In this document: one piece after another, positions 32,955 through 40,869 of the stretch
Numbering within the stretch: position 1 is the stretch's first letter
How the letters are laid out: the number at the start of each line of letters is the position of its first letter
NCBI GenBank assembly: GCA_905480405.1
Contig: CAJQQH010000037.1
Span: 1 to 41,235 of the forward strand
DNA from: an uncultured Polaribacter sp.
Lineage (GTDB): Bacteria; Bacteroidota; Bacteroidia; Flavobacteriales; Flavobacteriaceae
Direction of reading: 5' to 3'
Length of the DNA stretch: 41,235 nucleotides
Position numbers and translations under genes: made by a program
The notes under the pieces: model-generated
Told to the model about the DNA's origin: nothing
The model's database searches: none
The model's input: the letters and a program-made list of their open reading frames with translations, nothing else

Positions 32955-33938
32955 TTGAAACCTATTTTAGTACATACTCATTTTCATAAACGCAAAACTG
33001 GTGTTACCAGAAGTATAGAAAATGTATTACCTTTTTTTTCTGATGATTTTGAAACCTATGTATATGGTTCTAATATTGATGGAAATAAATTAACTACTTC
33101 TAAATTAAAAGAAATTTTATTCTCAGATAAAAGTCTTGTTGTTCATTGCCATAGAAATAATGAAATAATGAGAATGTTGTACTATCGTTTTTTAGGTGCA
33201 AAATTTACATTAATTGCTACTAGACACGCAGAAACTGTACCTTCCGGATTAACAAAGTTTTTATTAAAAAAAGCAGATAGAGTTGTTACGCTTATAAAAA
33301 GCATGAGCGAAAATTTAGGAATAAAGAATACAATTGTTGGTCATGGTGTTAGAGTTGATGAATTTGTTTCTAATGCTACCAAAAAGCTAGAAAACATTCC
33401 TCAAGAAAATATTATTTTAAATGCGGGTAGAGTAAGAAAAGCAAAAGGACAACTCGTTTTATTAGAAGCAGCAAAAGTTTTAAAAGAACATAAAGATTGG
33501 GCTTTAGTTATTGTTGGTAAGGTTGATAAACCTCAGTTTTTAGAAGAATTAAAAGAAATTGCTAAAAAATTTAAAATAGAAAGTCAAGTTTATTTTATTG
33601 ATGAAACTAGAGATATTGTTTCATATTATCAAGCAGCAAAAATAGTTGTTGCGCCTAGTTATTCAGAAGGTTTTTCTTTAGTTACAGCAGAAGCTATGTC
33701 TTGTGAATGCTCTGTAATTGCTACAAAAAATGTTGGAGTTCATTCAAGTCTAATTTTTAATGCTAAAAATGGTTATTTATTTGAAGCTGGTAATATTAAG
33801 GAGTTAGAAACACTTTTGTTAAAATCTATAAAAAAAGAAATTCCGTTACTAGGAAAACCAGCAAGAGAAGAAATTGTAAAAAATTGGAGCGCAAAACATG
33901 AAGCTAAAAATCTGATTGAAGTGTATAGAAAAAAATAA
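32955..33938 (+). CDS. Glycosyltransferase family 4-like, TTG start
   Basis: 327 residues. The N-terminal strand (KPILVHTHFHKRKTGVTRSI) requires initiation at the TTG at 32955. No ATG precedes it in frame. The C-terminal GT-B half shows NAGRVRKAKGQLVLLEAA, VVAPSYSEGFSLVTAEAM with the donor-binding E-x7-E, and a final charged helix. It transfers a sugar from a nucleotide donor. Acceptor unknown, possibly lipid A core, exopolysaccharide or a surface protein. No membrane helix. It is probably on the same strand unit as the preceding acidic protein. Confidence 0.85.
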   Translation: MKPILVHTHFHKRKTGVTRSIENVLPFFSDDFETYVYGSNIDGNKLTTSKLKEILFSDKSLVVHCHRNNEIMRMLYYRFLGAKFTLIATRHAETVPSGLTKFLLKKADRVVTLIKSMSENLGIKNTIVGHGVRVDEFVSNATKKLENIPQENIILNAGRVRKAKGQLVLLEAAKVLKEHKDWALVIVGKVDKPQFLEELKEIAKKFKIESQVYFIDETRDIVSYYQAAKIVVAPSYSEGFSLVTAEAMSCECSVIATKNVGVHSSLIFNAKNGYLFEAGNIKELETLLLKSIKKEIPLLGKPAREEIVKNWSAKHEAKNLIEVYRKK

Positions 33939-34032
33939 ATTTTACAACTCGTTTGTTATTAATCTTTCCTAAAAAATATTAAACAAAACGCTAAAATTCT
34001 AGCAAATACTCAACCTTTTAAAAATACTTAAT

Positions 34033-34060
34033 TGTAACAAACTTATGTTGTGGTCGTCTT
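34033..34060 (+). promoter_or_regulatory. ECF-sigma-type promoter (TGTAACAAA...CGTCTT)
   Basis: TGTAACAAA at 34033-34041, then CGTCTT at 34055-34060 with 16 bases between AAC and CGT, the classical layout of an ECF promoter (AAC -35 and CGT -10 motifs). It is 20 bases before the DUF4252 ATG. The sigma factor in this window (29603-29067) is a candidate user. Confidence 0.65.
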
Positions 34061-34079
34061 AAAAGTAAAACCAAGACAT

Positions 34080-34556
34080 ATGAAACAATTAGCAACAATT
34101 TTCTTAGCATTTTTTATAACTACAGTTTCTGCACAAAAAGTAGCTTTCGAAAACTTTTATAAAGTAAATAAAGAGAAGTCAACTTTTTCAATCAATTTAT
34201 CGGCTTCTTTAGCGGGTTCTTTTTTAGATGATGAAGATGACAGTGATTTAATGAATATAATTAAAAAATCTAGCGATTTTAAGGTAATGATTTTTGATAA
34301 TGAAGATAATAATATTTCAAAAGACTTTAATAAATTTAGAAAAAAGAACAGATTAAAAACATTAGCTCGCGTTAAAGAAAACGGAAGTAAAGCCGAATTG
34401 TTTTTTATTGAAAAAAATAATTTTATAAGAGAAATTATAATTAGAACAAACAGTAACGACGATACGCTTGTGTTATTTGGCTTAAAAACAAAAATTACTA
34501 AAGATGAGTTAGCTGATATGATTTCTTCTTCGGATATTGAATTTTCATCAAAATAA
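34080..34556 (+). CDS. DUF4252-domain secreted protein
   Basis: 158 residues from the ATG at 34080. An upstream in-frame start would extend through the promoter. The signal peptide (MKQLATIFLAFFITTVSAQ) is followed by the DUF4252 pattern (FENFYKVNKEKSTFSINLSASLAG, then NDDTLVLFGLKTKITKDELADM). In many flavobacteria such genes sit inside ECF sigma operons. Here it stands alone, but with a strong ECF-type promoter. It is exported. Function unknown. A bidirectional terminator follows 8 bases after the stop. Confidence 0.85.
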   Translation: MKQLATIFLAFFITTVSAQKVAFENFYKVNKEKSTFSINLSASLAGSFLDDEDDSDLMNIIKKSSDFKVMIFDNEDNNISKDFNKFRKKNRLKTLARVKENGSKAELFFIEKNNFIREIIIRTNSNDDTLVLFGLKTKITKDELADMISSSDIEFSSK

Positions 34557-34563
34557 AGTTTTA

Positions 34564-34594
34564 AAAAGAGAAGATTTAACCAATCTTCTCTTTT
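34564..34594. terminator. Bidirectional terminator overlapping the arsC-like coding end
   Basis: AAAAGAGAAGATT (34564-34576) pairs perfectly with AATCTTCTCTTTT (34582-34594). The right arm lies inside the last codons of the minus-strand gene, whose stop is at 34576-34578. It serves both convergent genes. Confidence 0.85.
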
Positions 34595-34923
34595 AATTTT
34601 TCTATAACTTTTTTACTATTTCCAATAAAAATTTCTTCTTCTACAATAAATACAGGACGTTTTAAAAACGTGTATTCGTCTAATAAATACTGCTTATAAT
34701 CCAATTCAGATAAAGTTTGGTTTTTTAAATCCATTGCTTTATACAACTTTGCACGTTTATTAAACAAATCTTCATAGCTTCCAGAAAGTTTGTACATTTC
34801 ATCTAATTGAGCTACAGTAATATTGTTTGCTTTTATTTCTTGACGTTCAAAACCATCAGTATTTATTTCTTTTAAAATTCTACGACACGTATCACAAGTT
34901 TGCAAAAAATAGACTTTCTTCAT
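34576..34923 (-). CDS. ArsC/Spx-family thioredoxin-like protein
   Basis: 115 residues. The N-terminal CxxC-type site (TCDTCRRIL, C10 and C13) and the C-terminal RPVFIVEEEIFIGNS pattern are those of the arsenate-reductase-like and Spx family. The diagnostic Arg and the NxxT features of true ArsC are not clear, so arsenate reduction should not be assumed. It could be a regulatory or general disulfide protein. Its last codons form one arm of the terminator it shares with the DUF4252 gene. Confidence 0.88.
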   Translation of the reverse strand: MKKVYFLQTCDTCRRILKEINTDGFERQEIKANNITVAQLDEMYKLSGSYEDLFNKRAKLYKAMDLKNQTLSELDYKQYLLDEYTFLKRPVFIVEEEIFIGNSKKVIEKLKEKIG

Positions 34924-34963
34924 TTTTATGGATTATATTTACGATTCAAAATTACACATAAAA

Positions 34964-35419
34964 ATGAAAATACAATTTGATGTTTTAAGAAAATCTAGAG
35001 ATCTTGTTTTAAAAGGTTTAGAAGGGTTAACATTAGAACAATTACACGCAATACCAGAAGGTTTTAAAAACAATATAGCTTGGAATGTAGCTCATATAGT
35101 GGTTACACAACAACTGTTACATTATAAATTATCTGGTTTAAACTGTTTGTGTCCAGAAGAATTAATCGAAAGCCATAAAAAAGGTACTGCACCTACTAAA
35201 AACTTTACAGAAGAAGAATTTGATGAGGTTAAAGATTTATTAATGGGTTTACCAGATACATTACAAGAAGATTTTGAAGCAGGTATTTTTGAGAATTATA
35301 ACGAATATCCTACAAGTACAGGTTATGTAGTAACTTCTATAGAATCGGCAATTTCCTTTAATAATTTTCATGAAGGTATACATTACGGTATTATTAGATC
35401 ATTAATAAAATTAGTTTAA
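34964..35419 (+). CDS. DinB-family protein
   Basis: 151 residues from the ATG at 34964. An upstream in-frame ATG at 34928 leaves only four bases to the divergent ArsC-like gene and overlaps a TATATTTA box at 34934-34941, so I choose the later start. The four-helix DinB pattern is visible, with histidines that could bind a metal (NVAHIVVTQQLLHYKL and FHEGIHYGII). The family includes thiol-dependent transferases and many unassigned proteins. The substrate is unknown. It is 6 bases upstream of the antiporter gene. Confidence 0.82.
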   Translation: MKIQFDVLRKSRDLVLKGLEGLTLEQLHAIPEGFKNNIAWNVAHIVVTQQLLHYKLSGLNCLCPEELIESHKKGTAPTKNFTEEEFDEVKDLLMGLPDTLQEDFEAGIFENYNEYPTSTGYVVTSIESAISFNNFHEGIHYGIIRSLIKLV

Positions 35420-35425
35420 ATTCTT

Positions 35426-36661
35426 ATGGATTATTTTTTAATTGCTACAGTTTTAATAGTGCTTTCCGCAGCTTTTGGTTATATTAATACCAAGTTTTTA
35501 AAATTACCGAACACAATTGGGTTAATGCTAATTACAATAGTATTTACACTAGCAGTTTTTGTGTTAAGTTACTTTGATGATACTCTACTTTTAAAGGAAA
35601 GAGAGTTAATTACAAGTATTAATTTTAAAACCGTTCTTTTAGATGTAATGTTAAGTTTTCTTTTGTTTGCAGGAGCATTACATACTAATTTTCAGCAGTT
35701 AAAAATTCAAAGAAAACCAGTTTTAATATTTGCTACGCTAGGTACTTTTGTTTCAACTTTCTTAGTAGGAGTTTTTGTGTATTATGCGCTGCAATTATTA
35801 AATCTTAATGTAGATTTTATTTACTGTTTATTATTTGGTGCATTAATATCGCCAACAGATCCAATTGCTGTATTGGGAATCATGAAAAAAGTGGGAGCGC
35901 CAAAAAAACTAGAAACAAAAATAGTTGGTGAATCTTTATTTAATGATGGAGTAGGTGTTGTTATTTTTCTTACAATTTATCAGATTGCAAATGGTGGAAG
36001 TGATATTTCTTTTGCTCATATTTCTGAATTATTTTTAGTTGAAGTTGTTGGTGGTATTGTACTTGGTTTGGTAATAGGTTGGGTAACTTACAGATTATTA
36101 AAAAGTATAGATGAATATGATACAGAAGTAATTATTACACTTGCTGCCGTAATGGGTGGAACTTTATTTGCACAAAAATTTCATTTATCGGCTCCTTTGG
36201 CAATGGTTACTGCAGGTTTAATTGTAGGAACAGACACGGTTAGAAAATCTTCTATGAGTGAAGTTACAGAGTTGTATGTAGATAAATTCTGGGAGCTTTT
36301 AGATGTTCTTTTAAATACTATACTTTTTGTAATGATTGGAATGGAAATTTTAGTCTTAACGTTTGATTTCGATTATATTTTAGCTGGGTTTATAATAATT
36401 CCGTTGTTATTAATTGCAAGATATATTTCATTATTATTACCTATAAAACTCTATGCTAAAAAATTAGATTTTGTACCTAAAACAAATTTAATTATGACTT
36501 GGGGTGGTTTACGCGGTGGAATTTCTATTGCTTTAGCACTTAGCTTAACACAAGACATGGAACGAGATTTATTTTTAGTAATCACATATATTGTAGTTGT
36601 TTTCTCAATAATAGTTCAAGGTTTAACTGTTGGTAAGTTAATAAAGAAGTTTACATCTTAA
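35426..36661 (+). CDS. CPA1-family Na+(K+)/H+ antiporter
   Basis: 411 residues with about 12 hydrophobic segments. The core ion-binding motif [15 protein letters not shown] and [16 protein letters not shown] are typical of NhaP/NHE-type exchangers. The stretch [16 protein letters not shown] completes the pattern. There is no C-terminal TrkA regulatory domain, so it is the short form. It would extrude Na+ or K+ in exchange for protons, fitting a marine lifestyle. It is in a likely operon with DinB (6-base gap) and the trans-sulfuration gene (11-base gap). Confidence 0.93.
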   Translation: MDYFLIATVLIVLSAAFGYINTKFLKLPNTIGLMLITIVFTLAVFVLSYFDDTLLLKERELITSINFKTVLLDVMLSFLLFAGALHTNFQQLKIQRKPVLIFATLGTFVSTFLVGVFVYYALQLLNLNVDFIYCLLFGALISPTDPIAVLGIMKKVGAPKKLETKIVGESLFNDGVGVVIFLTIYQIANGGSDISFAHISELFLVEVVGGIVLGLVIGWVTYRLLKSIDEYDTEVIITLAAVMGGTLFAQKFHLSAPLAMVTAGLIVGTDTVRKSSMSEVTELYVDKFWELLDVLLNTILFVMIGMEILVLTFDFDYILAGFIIIPLLLIARYISLLLPIKLYAKKLDFVPKTNLIMTWGGLRGGISIALALSLTQDMERDLFLVITYIVVVFSIIVQGLTVGKLIKKFTS

Positions 36662-36672
36662 AGTTTCAAAAA

Positions 36673-37821
36673 ATGAAATTTAATACAAAGACAATTCACG
36701 GAGGTCAAAAACCAGAAGCAACAACAGGTGCCGTTATGCCTCCGGTTTTTATGACTTCTACCTATGAGCAATCTAGCCCAGGAGTTCATAAAGGATATGC
36801 TTATTCTAGAGGAGCTAACCCAACAAGAACAGCTTTAGAAGACAATTTAGCGTCAATTGAAAACGGAACTCATGGTTTTGCTTTTGCATCTGGTTTAGCA
36901 GCAATTGATTGTGTATTACGTACTTTAAATCCTGGAGATGAGGTTATCGCTGGCGATGATTTATATGGCGGAACTTATAGAATGTTTACAAGATTATTCG
37001 AAAAGTATGGTTTAGAGTTTTCTTATGTAGATATGAATATTGCTACAAATGTTAAAGAAGCAATAACAGAAAAAACAAAACTTGTTTGGATAGAAACACC
37101 AACAAATCCGTTAATGAAAATTGCAGATATTAAAGCAATTTCAACTGTTGTAAAAGAAGTGAATTCTGCTATTTTAATTTCTGTAGACAATACTTTTGCA
37201 ACACCTTATTTACAACAACCATTAACCTTGGGTGCAGATATTGTGATGCATTCTGCTACAAAATACATTGGTGGTCATAGCGATTTAGTTATGGGAGCTT
37301 TAATAGTTAAAGATGCAAAATTGGCAGAAGATATTCATTTTATCCAATTTGCTGCAGGCGCAATTGCGGGTCCTATGGATTCTTTTTTAGCGCTAAGAGG
37401 TGTTAAGACATTACATATTAGAATGCAACGACACTGTGAAAATGGTAAAAAAGTTGCAGAATTTTTATCAAACCATGCTAAAGTAGAAGATGTTTATTAT
37501 CCTAGTTTAGAAAATCATTTAGGACATGAAATTGCTAAAAAGCAAATGAAGGATTTTGGAGGTATGGTTTCTTTTAAATTAAAAGATACTTCTAAAAAAG
37601 CTGCATTAACATTTTTAGAAAATACAAAAGTATTTACGCTTGCAGAATCTTTGGGTGGTGTAGAGAGTTTGGTTAGTCATCCGGTAACGATGACTCATGC
37701 TTCTATTCCTGAACCAGAAAGGTTAAAAATAGGAATTACAGATTCTTTAATAAGACTAAGTGTTGGTATTGAGGATGAAGAAGATTTACTAGCTGATTTA
37801 GAACAAGCATTAAGTATATAA
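36673..37821 (+). CDS. PLP-dependent trans-sulfuration enzyme (cystathionine gamma-synthase/lyase type)
   Basis: 382 residues. The PLP lysine (K197) lies in MHSATKYIGGHSD. The AYSRGANPTRTALE and FASGLAAID blocks and the C-terminal ESLGGVESLVSHPVTMTHAS are typical of the Cys/Met metabolism PLP family. Members are hard to separate by eye: cystathionine gamma-synthase, gamma-lyase or O-acetylhomoserine sulfhydrylase are all possible. Lying last in the DinB-antiporter unit gives no further hint. A strong terminator follows. Confidence 0.9.
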   Translation: MKFNTKTIHGGQKPEATTGAVMPPVFMTSTYEQSSPGVHKGYAYSRGANPTRTALEDNLASIENGTHGFAFASGLAAIDCVLRTLNPGDEVIAGDDLYGGTYRMFTRLFEKYGLEFSYVDMNIATNVKEAITEKTKLVWIETPTNPLMKIADIKAISTVVKEVNSAILISVDNTFATPYLQQPLTLGADIVMHSATKYIGGHSDLVMGALIVKDAKLAEDIHFIQFAAGAIAGPMDSFLALRGVKTLHIRMQRHCENGKKVAEFLSNHAKVEDVYYPSLENHLGHEIAKKQMKDFGGMVSFKLKDTSKKAALTFLENTKVFTLAESLGGVESLVSHPVTMTHASIPEPERLKIGITDSLIRLSVGIEDEEDLLADLEQALSI

Positions 37822-37823
37822 AT

Positions 37824-37851
37824 AAAAAAGAGAGCGATTGCTCTCTTTTTT
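37824..37851. terminator. Bidirectional intrinsic terminator
   Basis: A perfect 12-bp stem, AAAAAAGAGAGC (37824-37835) with GCTCTCTTTTTT (37840-37851), and a GATT loop. It lies between convergent genes and ends three bases from the stop of the Ig-like protein gene. Confidence 0.9.
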
Positions 37852-37853
37852 AT

Positions 37854-39470
37854 TTAATCGATTGTAAAAATTTCTTCCAAGAAATAATTTGCTCTTAATT
37901 CTGCATCTTTAATTCCATCATGATATATAATTTTTTCTGCAAGTTGTTTGTTTAGAAAACTACCTGTATCCCATTTATTATTTTTATTTTCATCAATAAT
38001 TACCCTAATAGTATAGTTTTTAGGTTCTAATAAATCAAAAACGATGGTGCTAGAAGTAGCAATAAATTTACGTGTTATAATTTCACTTTGATCTTTACCA
38101 GAGAGTAATTCTATAATTAAGTTTTTAGAATTTACATTATTAACTTTTAGTGTAATTCTACCATAATCTTCAATTTCTTTTGTGGCAAAATAATATTTTA
38201 AGGTATCATTTGGTATTCCGTAAATATCATTAAACGCTTCTGGTAAAGCTTTAAAGCGATATTTGTCTTTAGGTTTTTTATCAAATATAAAACCAATTTT
38301 ATTTTCTTTTTTAGAACGGAATGTTTTGTAATTAACAGCAAGAGTATCTTTATCAAAAAGACTAACTTTCGAAGTATCAATTTTTATAATAGGGTTGTTA
38401 CTTGTTAAAAAGAAAGTATCTCTAAAGTGTAACGTTCTTTTTATAGAAGAGCTCATAATTAATGAGTCTAATTTTTTCTTTCTTAACTTTACAGTAACCG
38501 TATCTAAAAAATCGTTGTTTGTTACAATAAAATTTAATGAATCTGCTTCAAAAGGAGTAAACCAAAAGTTTAAAGTGTCTTTTTCTATTTCAAATTTTGA
38601 CACACTTTTAAAGTCTTTAGGTACATTAGAGAGCATTTTTATTTGCATATTTTTTGCATCACCTTCAAAACCAAATTCAATTTTTCCTTTCGTAATTTCT
38701 TTCCCTCTTTTAAATTGATAAGGTTGTTCTTCTTTAAATAGAATAATAGGTTTATTAATAATACTGTCTTTTGGTAATTGAATGGTATCTGTAGCAAAAC
38801 CAATTTTATCTGTTTTCGGGTTAAATATATAATCGCTTACAGATTCCTTTAAAGCAAGCATTAAATATTTTCCTTTTCTAAGGTTTGTAAATTTAAACCC
38901 AATAGAATCTATGTTATTGGTAATATAACTTGGTTTTTCTTTATAAATTATAGAGTCATTAAAAGCGCTATCTATTCTGTACAATAACACACTTACTTCT
39001 TTAGGTTTTTTTAAAAGTTTAGCATCTCTAACAGAACCTATAGTTGTAAGAGAATCTATGTAGTCTCCTGTAGAAAAAACATATTTAAAGTTTTCTAATT
39101 TATTGGCTTCATTGTTATCTTGAATTGAATTTCCAAAATTAAAAATATAAGTTGTATTTAGTTTTAAGGTGTCTAAAATTTCAATTTTAATAAATTTACT
39201 AGCAGAACCTTGTGGAGAAATTAAAGGTGGGTTTTTCATTGGCGGAGAAACCACCAACTGTTTATTTAATTCTTTTAATACAATGTACTCGTTAAAATCT
39301 ATTTTAATTTCCTTTTTATCAAATTTAATACTTTCATATGGCGGATTTGCAGTTACAAATAAAGGAGCTTCTTCGTCTTTTGGTCCACCTTCGGGTGTTC
39401 CTGTTCTTGCACAATTAGATACAAAAACGAGCAATACTAATAAAAAAAGAAATTTGGAAACAGTTCTCAC
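37854..39470 (-). CDS. Ig-like (SbsA-type) domain lipoprotein
   Basis: 538 residues. A lipoprotein signal ends in FVSNC (about residue 20) and is followed by a Gly-, Pro- and Glu-rich tether (TGTPEGGPKDEEAP). An SbsA/Big_5-type Ig-like domain (about 35-135) starts with FVTANPPYESIKFDKKEIKIDFNEY. The long beta-rich remainder ends with a carboxypeptidase-regulatory-like pattern (VIIDENKNNKWDTGSFLNKQ). It is an outer-membrane-facing surface lipoprotein, common in Flavobacteriia. The exact role is unknown. It is co-oriented with comF 56 bases upstream. Confidence 0.85.
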   Translation of the reverse strand: MRTVSKFLFLLVLLVFVSNCARTGTPEGGPKDEEAPLFVTANPPYESIKFDKKEIKIDFNEYIVLKELNKQLVVSPPMKNPPLISPQGSASKFIKIEILDTLKLNTTYIFNFGNSIQDNNEANKLENFKYVFSTGDYIDSLTTIGSVRDAKLLKKPKEVSVLLYRIDSAFNDSIIYKEKPSYITNNIDSIGFKFTNLRKGKYLMLALKESVSDYIFNPKTDKIGFATDTIQLPKDSIINKPIILFKEEQPYQFKRGKEITKGKIEFGFEGDAKNMQIKMLSNVPKDFKSVSKFEIEKDTLNFWFTPFEADSLNFIVTNNDFLDTVTVKLRKKKLDSLIMSSSIKRTLHFRDTFFLTSNNPIIKIDTSKVSLFDKDTLAVNYKTFRSKKENKIGFIFDKKPKDKYRFKALPEAFNDIYGIPNDTLKYYFATKEIEDYGRITLKVNNVNSKNLIIELLSGKDQSEIITRKFIATSSTIVFDLLEPKNYTIRVIIDENKNNKWDTGSFLNKQLAEKIIYHDGIKDAELRANYFLEEIFTID

Positions 39471-39526
39471 AAAAAATAAATTTTATACAAATTAACAATT
39501 AATTTTTGAATATGAAATCATAAAAT

Positions 39527-40213
39527 TTACTCTGTATAAGCCATTGTTAAAATACTTATTTTACAATTTTCAGAATTTCTAAATTCTTTAGCACAAGCTT
39601 CTATAGTTGCTCCGGTTGTTATTACATCATCAATTAATAAAATATGCTTGTTATTAAAGTGTGTGTGGTTTTGTAACATAAATTTCGTGCCATTGTTGCT
39701 AAAACGTTCAAAACGTGATTTAAAGGTTTGTGTTTTTGTTGATGAAATTCTAATTAAATAATCTTCTACAAGAGGTGTTTGTAAATACTCACTTAGTCTT
39801 TCGCCAAATTTAGTAACCTGATTATAACCTCTTTCTTTTAATTTTTTTGGATGGAGAGGAACAGGAATTATAAAGTCTATGTCATTAAATTCTTTGTTTT
39901 CCTTTAAAATTTCTCCTAACCAATTGCCAAAGAATATTCCAATTTCTTCGTTTCCTTTGTATTTTAAATCGTGAATTAACTTTTGAGTAATTCCTTTTTT
40001 TCTGTAGAATAATAAAGAATAGGCTTTTTCAATAAGAAATCTCCCATAAAAAATTTGTGTTACTTTATTGTCTTTGTATTCTAGAAAGTTAGTCAATGGT
40101 AAATCATGCCTGCAATTTGTACAAATAGAAGTTTCATTTTCTACTAGTTTTAACTCGCAAACAGTACATAATTTTGGATAAAAAAGATAGAATAAGTCTT
40201 TTAAAATTCTCAT
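39527..40213 (-). CDS. ComF-family phosphoribosyltransferase-like protein
   Basis: 228 residues from the ATG at 40213. A longer open frame to 40321 overlaps the divergent methyltransferase gene and is rejected. A zinc ribbon with two CxxC pairs (C16/C19 and C31/C34) is followed by the phosphoribosyltransferase core with FIIPVPLHPKKLKERGYNQ and the PRPP-loop pattern LLIDDVITTGATIEAC. Relatives act in natural DNA uptake. Together with the YifB/ComM-like gene in this window this is compatible with transformation, but both are widespread housekeeping genes. Confidence 0.9.
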   Translation of the reverse strand: MRILKDLFYLFYPKLCTVCELKLVENETSICTNCRHDLPLTNFLEYKDNKVTQIFYGRFLIEKAYSLLFYRKKGITQKLIHDLKYKGNEEIGIFFGNWLGEILKENKEFNDIDFIIPVPLHPKKLKERGYNQVTKFGERLSEYLQTPLVEDYLIRISSTKTQTFKSRFERFSNNGTKFMLQNHTHFNNKHILLIDDVITTGATIEACAKEFRNSENCKISILTMAYTE

Positions 40214-40262
40214 CTTTACAAAACAATTTTTAGAAATATACTTAATAAATAAGAGATAGCAA

Positions 40263-40826
40263 TTGTCTAATAGAATAAAGTTTTTTAAAGAAGCGTTAAA
40301 AAATATCAAAACATTAGGCACTGTTACGCCAAGTTCTAGGTTTTTATCAAAAAGGATGTTAAAAGGAGTTAACTTTCTTAAAGCTGATGTTATTGTTGAA
40401 TTAGGTGGTGGAAACGGTGCAATTACAAAGTATATTCTAGAAAATTTATCACCAAATGCAACACTTGTTTGTTTTGAAATAAACGATAATTTCTACACCC
40501 AATTACATGCTTTAAATCATCCGCAACTTATTGTTTTAAAGGCTTCTGCAGAAAATATTATTATAGAATTACAAAAACTAAATTTTACTAAAGTAGATTA
40601 TATTATTTCTAGCTTACCGTTAACTATAATACCAGATGAGATTTCTGATAAAATTTTAAAAAAAGCATTTAAAATTTTAGTGAACAATGGAACTTTTATT
40701 CAGTACCAGTATAGTTTAAGTTATTTTAAAAAATTAAAAAAAGTATTTAAAGAATCTATATCTCTAGAATTCGAGCCTTTAAATATTCCTCCGGCGTTTA
40801 TTTATCGCTGTAAAAAAGTAGAGTAA
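40263..40826 (+). CDS. SAM-dependent methyltransferase, phospholipid N-methyltransferase-like, TTG start
   Basis: 187 residues. The TTG at 40263 is needed to include FFKEALKNIKTLGTVTPSSRFLSKRML, a motif shared by PmtA-like and related small methyltransferases. No ATG is available. The SAM-binding glycine loop (VIVELGGGNGAITKYIL) and the post-motif (VDYIISSLPLTIIPDEI) are clear. It could methylate phosphatidylethanolamine or another small substrate. rRNA dimethylase-like proteins share the fold, so I keep the substrate open. It is divergent from comF with a 49-base gap. Confidence 0.8.
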   Translation: MSNRIKFFKEALKNIKTLGTVTPSSRFLSKRMLKGVNFLKADVIVELGGGNGAITKYILENLSPNATLVCFEINDNFYTQLHALNHPQLIVLKASAENIIIELQKLNFTKVDYIISSLPLTIIPDEISDKILKKAFKILVNNGTFIQYQYSLSYFKKLKKVFKESISLEFEPLNIPPAFIYRCKKVE

Positions 40827-40853
40827 TTTTTCTTAAAAATATGAGCAAACGTG

Positions 40854-40861
40854 TATCTTTG
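40854..40861 (+). promoter_or_regulatory. Bacteroidota-type -7 box (TATCTTTG) for glyS, flanked by an inverted repeat
   Basis: A perfect TAnnTTTG match ends 8 bases before the glyS ATG, so the mRNA would be nearly leaderless. ATGAGC (40841-40846) and GCTCAT (40863-40868) form a 6-bp inverted repeat around the box. No TTG partner is seen. Confidence 0.6.
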
Positions 40862-40869
40862 CGCTCATT

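Noticed and set aside
34928..34963. Upstream ATG for the DinB-family gene
   Set aside because: It leaves four bases to the divergent neighbour and covers a promoter-like box, so the ATG at 34964 is preferred.
40216..40321. Extended comF open frame overlapping the methyltransferase gene
   Set aside because: It would overlap a divergent gene, and the zinc-ribbon N-terminus starts naturally at 40213.
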